Part shown: positions 1 through 12,673 of the stretch, piece after piece
How positions within the stretch are numbered: position 1 is the stretch's first letter
Layout: every line of letters begins with the position of its first letter
NCBI RefSeq assembly: GCF_905147045.1
Contig: NC_065897.1
Span: forward strand, 10,307,001 to 10,371,000
Direction of reading: 5' to 3'
From: Nymphalis io
Lineage: Eukaryota; Arthropoda; Insecta; Lepidoptera; Nymphalidae
Length of the DNA: 64,000 nt
Made by a program: the position numbers and the translations under genes
The notes under the pieces: model-generated
The model's input: the letters and a program-made list of their open reading frames with translations, nothing else
Database searches by the model: none
Told to the model about the DNA's origin: nothing

Positions 1-1066
1 TTATGTTCTTACGCCTGTAGTTATCGTAATGCTATCTTAGGAATAAAACACATGAACGCAAAGTATTAATATTTGACAGAAAAATCTGTAATAACAAGCA
101 ATTTGTTATTTAAACCTAATATATGATAATTATTTTATATGTACCTATAACATTAAACAAAATATCAGACCCGAGATTTTGTTACTTATTTAACGGCTAG
201 AGAGTGTCTTACTTGACTCCATAAGTAACTAGATAACTAAGATATTATAAATATTTTATTAAAAATATCTTATTTTCTCTATACCATGAAACAACTAATA
301 TAAACTGTTCGAGTAGTTAATTTCAGTAGCTTGTTTAAATTTTCGAATCGCATATGCTGCAGATGTAAGGATTCTCTCTTAATTTCGAATCTAAAGTGAT
401 TGCAAAAATACTATTGATTACATTACCATCATTTTTACTATATGTTAGCCTAAAATATTGTTTTCGTACATTTAGTACTTATTTTTGCGCTTAAATCCAA
501 ATTATTTGCTTTTGCATTATGACATATGTCATTATTTATATCTACCAAAAATAGAATAAGAACTAAAGTCGATCATTGTGGTACACTTTTTATTGGTACA
601 GGTTCGCTGGATTGTATGCCATTGATGGAAACTTATTAAATTCTTTCACTTTTAAAAATTCTTTTTAAGAATTATGTTGTAGCCTGTCATTTAGGCTATC
701 CTAATGCTGTGTTTGGACATTTGCAAAATTGGCAAACCCAAAATAAGCATCTATAATAACCGCCTCTAATTAAAAAATCGTTATCGAGAAACATGAAAAC
801 CCAAACATTCGTATATCGTATACAAATATTAGTATCGTTAGTGGAATTCGATCGGAATTTATAGAAATTGTTTCTACGTGCATAAAGTCTTCGTTATTTT
901 TTTTCAGCCTTTTGCCGTCCACTGCTGGACGAAAGCCTCTTTTCTTTGAAATCTTAGTTATTACCAAAGTCTATTAACAGGGTGTTTCATACATACCGTT
1001 AGTTCCGGTAAACATTGTTTCACAATAGAATAATATATCGATAAAAAATAATTATAATCTTTACAG
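1..1066. other. Intron (or 5' region) of TPS; no exon recognised
   Basis: AT-rich sequence left of the first visible TPS exon. The only recognisable item is a short LINE tail fragment at 903-941. No translated stretch resembles the missing TPS N-terminus (a start with an IVVSNRLPF-type motif), so that exon is presumably further left. Confidence 0.6.
903..941 (-). repeat. LINE 3'-tail fragment (copy 1)
   Basis: The reverse strand reads gaggctttcgtccagcag followed by tggacggcaaaaggctgaa. The same stretch occurs on the plus strand at 28396-28434. The motif resembles the common 3' ends of lepidopteran RTE-like LINEs (CCAGCAGTGGACG...GGCTGA). Class is inferred from memory of that tail only. Confidence 0.6.
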
Positions 1067-4000
1067 CGCCGGTGGGCTTGTAACTGCGGTAGCACCAGTG
1101 GTCATCCGTGGAAATGGCATCTGGGTGGGCTGGTCTGGCTTACATTTGAACAACCTTAACGAGAAGATCCCGGAATCCGATCCCAACGACAAGACACCAA
1201 CCGCTGGACTGCTTTCTAGTAAGGTGAATAGCTTACCTTTATATATTACTTAAACATTGAAATAAAATAACAGCGAGGTTATAAAGTTATTATTATTTTA
1301 TTTTGTTAGTTCCTTAAATTTATTTTTGAAAGTATACTATTAAAGTTAATTTACTATTAAAGTTAATTTTACATCAATATAACAAATTTAATTTGACCTA
1401 AGCATTATTTGAGATAAAGCGATGTATTTGCTTAAGGCAAAAAATATAGTTTATAACATAAATAATTAAAAATTAAAACGTCTTTAAATGTGTAAAAAAA
1501 TAATAGTTTCATAACATTTATATAAACTTCCTTTTAGTAAACAATGATTAAGCATTTTTTTTTTAAATCGGACATGAGATAAACAACTAACTAATATTTT
1601 GTAATATTGTTAATTTTTAATAAAACCACAAATAAAAAGTTTTAAATTATTGTTTTCTGACATATCAAAATAGTTATTTAACGATGATTATTTGTCCTAT
1701 TTTTAAGTATGGAATTGCTTTTCGCTCTACCATTATTTTCCACACTATGTAAATATACAATAGAAGATAATGACTTACGATTAGATTATTACCTGATAGT
1801 TTAAAGAAGAGGCTAGTATAAAGTCATTATGTATTATGCATATATACCTATATTGTAATATAAACGATTGTATTGTTAGGTACAAATAATTATTTAGATA
1901 CTTATATAAAACATTAGCACAAATACGAATGCGTAATCATAGCTTAGTCGTGAAAAGAACGACGCTTTAAACGGATCGATTAGACGAAGAAGAGTCACGA
2001 TTGACTGCTTCGATTTCAAAGTTTCGGAAAATCTTTCCTGGTACGTCGTCACACGCCGCAAAAATGATCTGCTTCAAATTTCAAGTATCTTTATATTATA
2101 GTTTAGGTTATATATTGACAGTTCGTAAATCAATCATATATGTTAATATGTAATGTATATGAAAATATCATTATGATAAGTCAAACCTTTTTGGAAACGG
2201 AGGCAACACCAAAAGTGCTAAGTAGTAATGGCTACAATTATCATGACGTTAACTAGAGTTAAACAAATAATTATGGCGGATATGAATTATTGCTGAGATG
2301 GCCCCAGTGGTAAGAACGCTTGAATCTTAACCGATGATCGTGGGTTCAAACCCGGGCAAGCACCACTGAATTTTCATGTGCTTAATTTGTGATGCTATTT
2401 CATCTCGTGCTTCACGGTGAAGTAAAACATCGTGAAGAAACCTGCATGTGTCTAATTTCACTGAAATTCTGCCACATGTGTATTTCACCAACTCGCATTG
2501 GAGCAGCGTGGTGGAATAAGCTCCAAACCTTCTCCTATATATATAAAATACAGATAGTATGAAAATAAATAAAATACATACTGTAATCTATTTTCTAAGT
2601 TATTAAGCTTATCAAATGGAGTTTTATCTAGCGATAAGTAAATTATTATATTACACCACTTTTTGACTTATTACTTTCACGTCATCAATAATAACGTAAT
2701 GAATATAAACCTTTGAATACATCGATTAAAATGAATAAATACTTCAAGGTACGCACTCGAACTCGAAATTCGATAAAGAAGCTTTACAATTACTTCTTGA
2801 CTGTCAAAAGTCTAATAATGGTTCTAAAATAACCCCTGGGATGGACTGGGAAAAGAAACTTAACGAGACTTTTCTATCAACAGTCGTTATTTACATTGTA
2901 TATGTCGTGGGCCAATCGTTGGATTGGCCACATAGTGCTATGCCCGGGCACATCGTGATACGCCGGCACTCCATGATTCCATACCGGCCATATTGCGATG
3001 TGCCCAGTAAAACGTCGTGTGGATCGAAGAGAACAACGTATTTGTCGATATTCCCAGCTAAAAACTGGGCGGATCGTGAAGTAATTGCATTTCGCGTCGA
3101 TGGTACCGCTGTCTTCACGCACTCCGCTTTGTTTACGCGAGTGGAAGATGACGGCGTCACAAACAAATAAATATTGTCGAAAATTACAGTATACATTTAT
3201 ATTTGTCTCTATATGCTACTATTGTTATTATTATTTTAATTTAATTTTGGTGTAATTTTATTTAATGTAATTTATTAGCATAACATTTACTGGTGGTAGA
3301 GCTTTGTGCAAGCTCGTATGGGTACCACCCACTGATCAGATGTTCTACCGCAAAACAGCAGTACTTAGTATTGTTGTATTCCGGTTAGAAGGGTGAGTGA
3401 GTCAGTGTAATTACAGGCACAAGGGACATAAAATCTTAGTTCCCAAGGTTGGTGGCGCATTGTGCGATATAAGCGTTGGTTAACATTTCTTACAATGCCA
3501 ATGTCTATAGGCGTTGGTACCTACTCTATAAAAAAAATAAAGCAACTGATAACTAATAAATTGATTGTTACAGATCGTGGCAATTCAATCTGAACCAAAA
3601 TTATTTGATAGCTACTACAATGGTTGTTGCAACGGTACTTTTTGGCCACTATTTCACTCAATGCCGGACCGTGCCACGTTTATTGCGGACCATTGGAGAG
3701 CCTACATTAAAGTCAACGAGGAGTTCGCTGAAAAGACTGTGTTTGCACTGAAACTCCTCAAAGAAAATAAAGAGAAGAACAGTTCACCTCCAATTGTTTG
3801 GGTGCATGATTATCACCTCATGTTAGCGGCTAATTGGATAAGACAGCGTGCTGAAGAAGATGAATTAAAATGCAAGCTCGCATTTTTCCTTCACATTCCG
3901 TTCCCGCCATGGGACATATTCCGCCTATTTCCATGGTCAGACGAAGTGTTGCAGGGTATTCTCGGTAATTCTACAAAAAAGTCATAAGTTGAACTTGCAT

Positions 4001-7000
4001 AAAATATTATGTATTAATAGACTATTTTTAATATTCACAGGATGTGATATGGTCGGTTTCCACATAATGGATTACTGTTTGAATTTCATCGACTGTTGTC
4101 AGAGAAATTTGGGGTGCCGAGTCGACAGGAAAAACTTACTGGTTGAACTGGGTGGCCGTACGATTTGTGTTCGACCTTTACCAATTGGCGTGCCTTTCGA
4201 CAGATTTGTCTCTCTAGCGCAAAACGCAAAACCAGTGCTTTCTACAAGTCAAAAAGTGATACTGGGAGTCGACAGATTAGATTATACCAAAGGCTTAGTG
4301 CATAGGCTGAAAGCTTTCGAGAGGTTACTGCAGAAGTATCCAGAACATATCGAGAAGGTCGTGTTATTGCAGATTTCAGTCCCGTCAAGAACAGATGTCA
4401 AAGAGTATCAAGATTTAAAAGAAGAAATGGATCAATTGGTTGGAAGAATTAATGGAAGGTTTACGACACCTAACTGGTCACCGATCAGGTGTGAATGAAT
4501 TAAATATGCTATTTTTATGTAAATATAAATTTTTGCTTAAAATATTATTTTTTGGCAGATACATATATGGTTGCGTTGGTCAAGACGAACTGGCAGCTTT
4601 CTACCGTGATGCTGCTGTCGCTCTGGTAACACCATTAAGAGACGGCATGAACCTAGTCGCTAAGGAATTCGTCGCTTGCCAAATTAACAAACCTCCGGGA
4701 GTGTTAATAGTGTCCCCTTTCGCCGGCGCAGGAGAGATGATGCATGAAGCACTGATATGCAATCCTTATGAACTGGATGACGCAGCTGAAGTTATTCATA
4801 GGTGTGTGTAAAAACATTAATAGAGAAAATCTATAGTCGGTTTGATCTTTTATTTTTAATCTTAATTTAATTTATTTTTATTCCACTTAATTATTTGTAT
4901 GTTTTTATTAATATCTGTTTTTAATATTTATCAGAGCGCTAATAATGCCAGAAGACGAACGAACGGTTCGAATGAATCATCTCAGGCGACGAGAACAGTT
5001 GAACGATGTTGACAGCTGGATGAAAGCATTCCTCAAGGCCATGGATTCGCTGGAGGAAGAAGCTGATGATATTGGAGCTACCTCTATGCAACCTGTCACC
5101 ATTGACGACTTCGATGAATATTTGTCAAAGTAAGACATCATTTAAATATATTTATTTTTAAGAGCTGTATTATTCATATTAAAACTTATGTATTCACCGT
5201 TAAAAACATAAAAAAAGTTTCAAATTTTAACACAATAATTACAAACAGTAATACTTAGTAGTGGTACATTTCGGTTTAAATTATGTGTGCCAAGAATGCT
5301 TAGAAGCAAAAGGATATTATTATCATCTTAATTCCCGTACTTAGCTTCACGTTGGCGTAGCGTGAAAAAATAGGTAATTATTCTTAGTGGCAATGTCTGT
5401 GGAAGGTATCTGCTATCTGCATTCCTTGCCTTTGTTTAAAATAAATTTACGTATACCTACCTCGCAATACCTCCCTAATATATTTATTGTTAAATTATCT
5501 CTTATTAATGGTAAATAAGATGACACACAAAAATTTACGTTAAAGAAATTCCTATCATGTATGTATCGAAAAAATTTTGCACTCGGTAACCTTGACGTAA
5601 CAATGACACAGCAATCTTCAGCTAAATTAATCTACCGGTTAGCATTAACAAGTAAATAATATCACTTTTAATTATTTCTTTTCAGATACATCGGCTACAC
5701 TCAGAAACTCGCCCTCTTATTGGACTACGACGGAACCTTGGCTCCCATAGCGCCACACCCCGACCTGGCGACTCTTCCCTTGGAAACCAAACACACGTTG
5801 CAACGTCTTTCCAACATGTCCGATGTATACATTGCTATTATATCCGGACGTAACGTAAACAACGTGAAGGAAATGGTAAATTTACGATACGATAATGACG
5901 ATGAATTTAACTATATTACATTACTAACATAACAAAATATTTCAGTATATTTTTTGTAGCGATTGAAATTATTTATAGGCTATTTACATATCGTAATAAG
6001 CTCAAGTCTATTTTAATCTTATAGAATAAAAGAATAGATCCCGTTATTAGTGGCGCATTGAAATTTTTTCACTATTTCAATGTAAATATTTATTTTAAAG
6101 TATACGTTTTCAAAACGAAATAACGCTTAACATAATTTTAATAATCAGAATTAGTGCATAATTATAATAAAAACAAATGATGTAAATCTTCCTAAATGTA
6201 AAATCATTTAGTTCGTTGTCCAAGATATCATAAATAGGCAACCAAGAACATTCATTACGTCAAATGTTTGTGAAATTAATAATAACAATTCATATGATAA
6301 ATATTCTACATACCTATCAATGAACTCGTAAAACTGGTATCATAGCTTTATCACAGTCAATATTATTCTGACCCGTAAAAGTAAAGAAAGAAATTTACCG
6401 TTAATTACCTATTTAATGTTTTCCCTATAATTATTATTATCTCTGAGTTTTAAAACATAAACCCGAGTCATGTTCCGCTATTGAAACCATTTTGGATGAA
6501 CTAGCGACGACAGTTATGTTTACATAACTGTCGTCGCTACTGTCGACATACTGGTGGTAGGGCTTTGTGCAAGCTCGTCTGGGTAAGTACCACCCACTCA
6601 TCAGATATTCTACCGCAAAACAGCAATACTTGATATTGTTGTGTTCCGGTTTGAAGGGTGAGTGAGCCAGTGTAATTACAGGCACAAGGGACATAAAATC
6701 TTAGTTCCCAAGGTTGGTGGCGCATTGGCTATAAGCGATGGTTGACATTTCTTACAATGCCAATGTCTAAGAGCGTTTGGTGACCACTTACCATCAGGTG
6801 GCCCATATGCTCGTCCACCTTCCTATTCTATAAAAAAAAAAAACACTTAAATCTATTACTCAATCTTATAGATACAGAGAGATGGCTTCTATTATGAATA
6901 CTCTTGTCTAACAAGAAGGCAAATTTACTAAATGAAATCGTAAATTAACGATGAAAAAAGAAATACACTTCCGTGACAACTTCAATTAAATACGGAAATT

Positions 7001-10000
7001 AGATTTAATACCTTAAGAACTAAATTATTGACTTTAATTTTTTTAATTTATTGTAGCCTAAAAAAACTGATTAGGTTTTTCAAAAAGTACAGTATACTAC
7101 TTCATACTTTATGAATAACTACAGCAACTCTACACATATAAACATCGTCTAAAAACCCTTGTTTCTGCACGTGTCAGAATTAATTTAAATCAATTATATT
7201 TTAATACATATCCGTTTTTATACATTTTATTTCTGTATTAGTTAATTCTAACTAGGTATAAGTGGTGATAATCACTTGACAATAAATGAAGCTATCAAGT
7301 GACCATGATTTAAATTACATCGCAATATGAAACAATTTCTTATCGATTGTTTTCAAGAATTCTGTCTGAGGGACTACTTTAGAGACAAAGGCATATTGTT
7401 TTTCTTTCATTTTACACAAATATATCGAGAAGGTATGCAAATATACTGGTTCATCCATTGTTCTCATTAACATTGGCACTGTAAGGCTTTGTTATAAATA
7501 CAGTGTCAGTTTTGAGTACCTAATTTGGGACTCCTTAATTATTAATGACACGTGACCACTGCTCCACTCTCCACTAAACTGGAGAGCATATTTAAAAATG
7601 CAGTATTTTTGTTTGGCAATAACTGATAATCGAATAGCACCTACTTAGGAGAGAATATTCTATTCTATAGTTTCATAATACGAGCAGAAAATGAAATTGT
7701 TCATGATTAAACAAACGATATTTCTTAGCCATTATCAAATTAATATTTCGTATTGTTCTTATTATACATTTGTAAGTTGACAATTAGTATTTCATAATCT
7801 ATTTATCAATAAATATATGTACCAATAGCAGTAGCTATATATTAAAGTTCCGACCTTGTTTACATTTTCTATTCATTCATGGAATTAAACTGCAAGAAGA
7901 TAAATTTTCAAAGACATCGATGGCCTTAGATCGGTTCGCAATAACAAATCTTATCAAATGAACTTTGGCCGTCATTATCATGAATTCGTATAAAAATATT
8001 TATATTGTTGAGTGCACGGTCAATATCCCAGCTGTAACCGGGTCTCGATATCTGCTGACTGTTGCGTAATTGTTCTAGAGGCCGGACTGGCCGTCATCAA
8101 TTATGTTGACTGTTTGTATTACAAATCGCGTGTAATACTACCTATTGGTATAGTAGCTTAAACTGGGTATATCTAATAAAAAAACACACACTATGTTGTA
8201 TGAATAAAATGAATTTTGATTAAACTACTCAACGCATAAATTTATCGGTATTCCTAAATGTTTATGAAAAGCTGATGTATGTTTATTAGGATCAATTATC
8301 GACTTGATTCATCGTTAAATTTCAATTAATCAAAGTTAAAATTTTTGAAAGCTTAAGAGCATGAAACTTTAATTTTCAGGTTGGGATTGAAGGTATCACA
8401 TACGCTGGAAATCACGGTTTAGAAATCTTACACCCAGACGGTAGCAAGTTCGTTCATCCCATGCCAATGGAGTTGCAAGATAAAGTTGTAGAACTTCTTA
8501 AATCCTTGCAGGAACAGGTGAGATACTTCAACGATAAATAAGTTTTCTTACTTAGTAATATACTCATTAGATGTCCTCGTATGCAATCACATGCTATGTA
8601 TTTTTGATTTAATTATTTATGAAGACTTGATTGGTATATGATTTTTTTAATGTAATAATATTTTTTGTTTATGTCATAACTGTTTGTCTTTCTTAGATTA
8701 AATAAATAAATAAAATTGGAGCAAATTATGTTAGAAAAAAAAATGTTTATTTAGCCAGCAATTCATCATATTATTCAAGCTACAAAAACCATATAATATT
8801 ATAAATCTTCAAATCACTTGCAACAGGTTTGTAAAGACGGTGCTTGGGTGGAAAACAAAGGCGCTCTATTGACATTCCATTTCCGCGAGACTCCGGTTGC
8901 CAAGCGCGCGGCGCTGGCGGAAACGGCGCGCCGCCTCATCACCGCGGCCGGCTTCACGCCCGCGCCTGCGCACTGCGCCATCGAGGCGCGCCCGCCCGTC
9001 GAGTGGAACAAAGGTAATAATATATAATAACGCTTCCATTCTTAAACAGAGTACGTCTTGCAACCTAATATTTTACACAAGGAATAATTCGTTGCAAAGC
9101 CAGCGTTCTGCTAGCAACTATTACAACTTTGTGCATAAAACTGGTTAATTGGTCTGGCTAGCTTATGTCACTGCCGATCTCTGTCCTGGGCTTAAATTCT
9201 GATTCGGCAAACATTATATATATTACTGAGCGTTTTTGTTAATATTTTCTTAGTAGGAATCCGGAGTAAGGATTTTGGCTGTATGATACTTTGAAAAGCA
9301 CGCAAAACCTTTGTTTTTTCCTTCAAGGGTATAAGATTATCCCAAAAAATTATTTATGTACCTAATTCATTACTTTCCTAGAAACAATGACAAACATTTT
9401 GTAAATGTTGTTAATTAAAGTCCCCGCTACTGTGCTAAGGCCTCCTCTCCCTTTGAGGGGAAGGTCTGGAGCTTATTCCACAGAGCTGCTCTAACGCCGG
9501 TTGATAGGATACACATGTGGCAGAATTTCCAGTACGATGTTTTCCTTCACCGCCGATCATGAGATGGATTATTATTTACAAAGAAAAATTAAGCACATGA
9601 AAATTCAGTGGTTCTTGTCTGGATTTGAACCCGCGATCATCGGTTCCGATACACACGTTTTAGTGTGATAGTGCATTCAAAATTAATAATGACGATTTAA
9701 AAGTGAAGATGATTGACGTAGAAAAATGATTCTCAAAATAAACTACTGCTTATGAGATATATATAAGCCGAGATGGCCTAGTGGTAAGAACGCGTGAATC
9801 TTAACCGATGATCGTGGGTTCAAACCCGGGCAAGCACCACTGAATTTCCATGTGCTTAATTTGTGTTTATAATTCATCTCGTGCTTAACGGTGAAGGAAA
9901 ACATCGTGAGGAAACCTGCATGTGTCTAATTTCATTGAAATTCTGCCACATGTGTATTCTACCAACCCGCATTGGAGCAGCGTGGTGGAATAAGCTCCAA

Positions 10001-10687
10001 ACCTTCTCCTCAAAAGGGAGAGGAGGCCTTAGCCCAGTAGTGGGACATTAACAGGCTGTTACTGTACTTACTGTATGAGATATAAAAATAAAATGACTAT
10101 CCCCCTAAAAAATTTTATAACATTGTTTTTATTATATAGGTCGTGCATCGATTTACATCCTAAGAACAGCCTTTGGCCTGGACTGGAGTGAAAGAATAAG
10201 GGTTATATACGCTGGTGATGACGTCACCGATGAAGATGCTATGCAAGTAAGTATTTCAATATTACACATATTTATGTAAGAGATCACTTAACAACCCACT
10301 CTTCCTTAAGCCAGTCGTATTAAGCCCATATTTTGACCCATTTAATTTAAATTAAATTGGCATTCGGTAAGTGTATACTAATCATAGTAACTTATTCAGG
10401 CTCTCAAAGGTATGGCAGCCACATTCCGCATCGCCTCGTCGAATATAACCAAAACCTCAGCTGAACGACGTCTGTCGTCCACCGATTCAGTACTGGCGAT
10501 GCTGAAATGGATCGAAAGACATTTCTCTCGTCGTAAGCCCAGGGCAAACTCACTCACATACAAGAATGCGAGGCTAGCCCGCGACACCATGCAAATGCAC
10601 ATATCCTATCAGTTACCCACGAGGTCGCCGAAACAAACGCCTCCTCGCACACCTGATGTCATATCTAGCGGATCAGAGTCGAGTTAA
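1067..10687 (+). CDS. Tps1: Trehalose-6-phosphate synthase/phosphatase (fused GT20 + TPP), 5' end outside window
   Basis: Cytosolic enzyme that joins UDP-glucose and glucose-6-phosphate to trehalose-6-phosphate; insect proteins also carry a phosphatase-type half, giving trehalose, the main blood sugar. Exons, all with AG/GT borders and compatible phases: 1067-1223, 3574-3964, 4041-4488, 4559-4801, 4935-5129, 5686-5875, 8380-8517, 8827-9013, 10140-10246, 10400-10687. They encode 780 residues plus stop. Visible GT20 signatures are SAGGLVTAVAPVV-like sequence in the first exon, VHDYHLM, GCDMVGFH, GVDRLDYTKGL and DGMNLVAKEFV. The second half has HAD phosphatase motifs: LLDYDGTLAP near residue 491, IISGRN, ENKGALLTFHFR and GDDVTDEDAM near residue 675. 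Family members are about 820-830 residues, so only some 40 N-terminal residues are missing; I did not find that exon in 1-1066. Exon 8827-9013 is unusually GC-rich for this window. The tail is basic and serine-rich. AATAAA signals follow at 10715 and 11740. Confidence 0.96.
2294..2536 (+). mobile_element. tRNA-derived SINE, family 1 (3' truncated)
   Basis: Head has pol III box A-like TGGCCCCAGTGG and box B-like GGGTTCAAACCC, followed by the body seen in other copies (CACCACTGAATTTTCATGTG, ... GCAGCGTGGTGGAATAAGC). It stops at the CCTTCTC motif and runs into TA repeats, lacking the usual GGGACATT...CAGGCTGTTAC end. Resembles tRNA-derived SINEs reported from nymphalid butterflies (Metulj-like), unverified. 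Confidence 0.85.
2841..3170 (+). other. GC-richer open block in TPS intron, origin unknown
   Basis: A stretch of about 330 bases, distinctly richer in G+C than its flanks, open on the plus strand (109 codons from ATG at 2841) and also open for about 100 codons on the minus strand (3196-2891). It has several short palindromes, for example CCAATCGTTGGATTGG near 2911. The translation has no domain I know, and the flanking TPS exons join in frame without it, so it is unlikely to be a TPS exon. It could be a transposon remnant, an intronic nested gene or chance. No function is proposed. Confidence 0.3.
3287..3537 (+). mobile_element. A-tailed SINE-like repeat, family 2 (diverged)
   Basis: Begins ACTGGTGGTAGAGCTTTGTG and carries the family landmarks GGGTACCACCCACTGATCAG, TTACAGGCACAAGGGACATA and GGTTGGTGGCGCATTG, ending in ATAAAAAAAATAA. 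The segment from the CACTTACCATCAGG motif onward is largely missing. An older copy than those at 6551 or 34723. Confidence 0.85.
6502..6539. repeat. Perfect 17-bp inverted repeat with 4-base loop
   Basis: Left arm TAGCGACGACAGTTATG (6502-6518) and right arm CATAACTGTCGTCGCTA (6523-6539) are exact reverse complements around TTTA. It lies 11 bases before the head of a family-2 SINE. No miRNA or terminator family recognised. Confidence 0.9.
6551..6842 (+). mobile_element. A-tailed SINE-like repeat, family 2
   Basis: Near full length, from CTGGTGGTAGGGCTTTGTGC to CCTTCCTATTCTATAAAAAAA. All family landmarks are present. The complementary strand carries the roughly 60-codon open frame (6725-6537) found in several copies. 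Confidence 0.92.
9417..9650 (-). mobile_element. tRNA-derived SINE, family 1, head truncated
   Basis: Reverse-strand copy in the TPS intron 9014-10139. The 3' end motifs (CTAAGGCCTCCTCTCC, CCACAGAGCTGCTC) are at the low coordinate and the box B region (TTTGAACCCGCGATCATCGG) near 9625-9645. The box A part is missing or diverged. Confidence 0.8.
9762..10073 (+). mobile_element. tRNA-derived SINE, family 1, full length with target-site duplication
   Basis: Starts AGCCGAGATGGCCTAGTGGT and ends at the GTTACTGTACTTACTG region. An 11-base direct repeat TATGAGATATA flanks it at 9751-9761 and 10074-10084, as expected for LINE-mediated insertion. Confidence 0.92.
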
Positions 10688-11760
10688 ATATTGTCCTCAT
10701 ATTATATTGGTTAGAATAAAACATTTTTATCAAATATTGATCACGTGCATAAGGACTGAAGTATTTCTATTTAACAACAATATAAATGTTAACTTAGGTC
10801 TTTCTAAATCTCTATGTAAAAACTTATTGGATATATATTCTTACCTAAGCATACGCTTAGAACAGAACTGTAGAACAAAATATTTGTCTAACTATCGTTT
10901 GAAACGATATGTATTCCACATTGGGCGCGCTTAATTATTATAATGGCTTGTCAGATGGATGTTTGCGTAGGACCGTTGTCCTATTTATGTGATAGAATAG
11001 TGATAGTTTTTTTTATTTAGAATTATTGTAGACAAAGATTTCAAAATTATGCCAAATAATTTATACTCGAATATTTTAATAATTAAACAAATAATTATAA
11101 TTTTTTATATTAATCTGTTGAAACATATGTCTTTGGAGAATATATACATAGATATTTAACAAAAATGTTTTGTCTGGCTATTGTTTTAGTATCTTAGTAA
11201 TTGTAGACTTTTGGTAGTAATTGTATAATTAAAATTTATTTATAATTTGTGAATGATATCTTGTATAGATGAACTGAAATGATTATTGTATAGAGAAGTA
11301 TGTAATTATAAATACCTACATAACATGTAGTAATATATAAGTAACCATTATCGGGAATTTGAAATTAGGCATTCCATAATAACAACACTAAGTGTTAATA
11401 TAAAATGATTAATAAATATTTTAATCCATTTATAAAATTAATTTATTAATATATTTATCGCATCGAACTTTAAAAGCACAACACAAATTTAGTTTGTCGA
11501 ATTTCCACTAAATTTTATATTATGAGTAGAACACAAAAATATTTTATATTTATTTTCAAAAAATCATTTGGTAATTTATGTGTTAAATAAATATGTGGAA
11601 ACAATAGAAAATAATAAACAACTAGTCTAGATTAAAATTTGATTTAATCTTAAATAGTCTGTAACTGTACTGATTGTCTCGAATTTCCATAGTCTAAATT
11701 GTATTTTTATATATGTTTATGATTATTATCAATGTACGAAATAAACTTTACAACTGACGA
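10688..11760 (+). other. TPS 3' untranslated region with poly(A) signals
   Basis: AT-rich sequence following the TPS stop at 10685-10687. AATAAA hexamers at 10715-10720 and 11740-11745 could each serve as cleavage signals. No coding sequence is seen. Which signal is used cannot be told from sequence. Confidence 0.6.
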
Positions 11761-12673
11761 AAAATATTTTTTTATTTATAAGTATGTACAAAAAATGTTA
11801 ATACGGTTATAATATAAGAAATGACATATAATTATGTACGAAACCTTTGTAATGGAATGTTTTAACGTCATTTTATGTCCACGATACAGAAAATGCAATT
11901 ATTATTATTCTTTAAAACATATTTTAAGATAAATGATATTTTATCTATTGACAATTATATACAAATAAAAATAACTAAAAAATAACTTTCAATCTGAATT
12001 TATTATAAATGCGAAACTTCGGCAAAACCGCTGAAATGATTTTGATGAAATTTACTATGAAGATAACTCGGGCACCGAGAATACCCTATTGCCTTAAAAT
12101 ACTAAATCCGAATTATCTGCATTAAATAAATCCGGATATTATTGCATTTTTCAAAAGCCTTATATACGCTCTACAAGCGTCAGTCGGTGATACTGCCTTA
12201 TAGAATAATGACAAATATTTGGCCAGGGTTGACCGTAAAAAGAAAAGAATGTATGCACACCTGGTAACCCTAACATAGAAAAAACAATACGAGCTACAAC
12301 TTTTAGAGTATAAATAAAAAATAACAATACTATAAGAAAAAAGACATAATAATTACATGTATAGAACGAAGGTATAATTTGTATATTTATTCATCGGACA
12401 TACAACTGAATGACGTCTTATAGGATTGCAGGATCGTAAGCTACTAAATAAAAGAGAGTCACTCTTCTCACTTTATATAAGATTATAGTTTAATGTGGGC
12501 ATGTCCAAAGATAAAATATCATTGTAAAATAGTGCATATGACTGACATGTACATGTCGACATTTATAATGTAGCGTTTACAAATCTTAAATATACAGACT
12601 TAACTAACATTTATTCACATATTCTTCTATAAAATTCGTATCACAATAAATAAATACATAGTAGATAATTTAG
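11761..12673. other. Tail-to-tail spacer between TPS and YIPF6
   Basis: Holds the YIPF6 3' UTR on the minus strand, with a reverse-complement AATAAA at 12610-12615, 59 bases past the YIPF6 stop. At about 12010-12080 a stretch (GCGAAACTTCGGCAAAACCG, GATGAAATTT) resembles non-coding transposon sequence common in Lepidoptera; family not assigned. Nothing else recognised. Confidence 0.5.

Larger units (their letters stand above)
1224..3573 (+). other. TPS intron (2.35 kb)
   Basis: Intron between visible TPS exons 1 and 2. It contains a tRNA-derived SINE at 2294-2536, the GC-richer open block at 2841-3170 and a diverged A-tailed SINE at 3287-3537. The rest is AT-rich with nothing recognised. Confidence 0.85.
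5876..8379 (+). other. TPS intron (2.5 kb)
   Basis: Largest visible TPS intron. It holds a perfect hairpin (6502-6539) directly followed by a family-2 SINE (6551-6842). Positions 6843-8379 are AT-rich with nothing else recognised. Confidence 0.85.

Noticed and set aside
3565..4811. Several separate short ORFs taken as independent proteins
   Set aside because: They are exons of one TPS gene read through their introns; phases and splice sites join them.
8814..9148. Open frames on both strands over the GC-rich TPS exon
   Set aside because: They are shadows of the TPS exon at 8827-9013 in other frames; the TPS frame has clear family motifs and splice borders.
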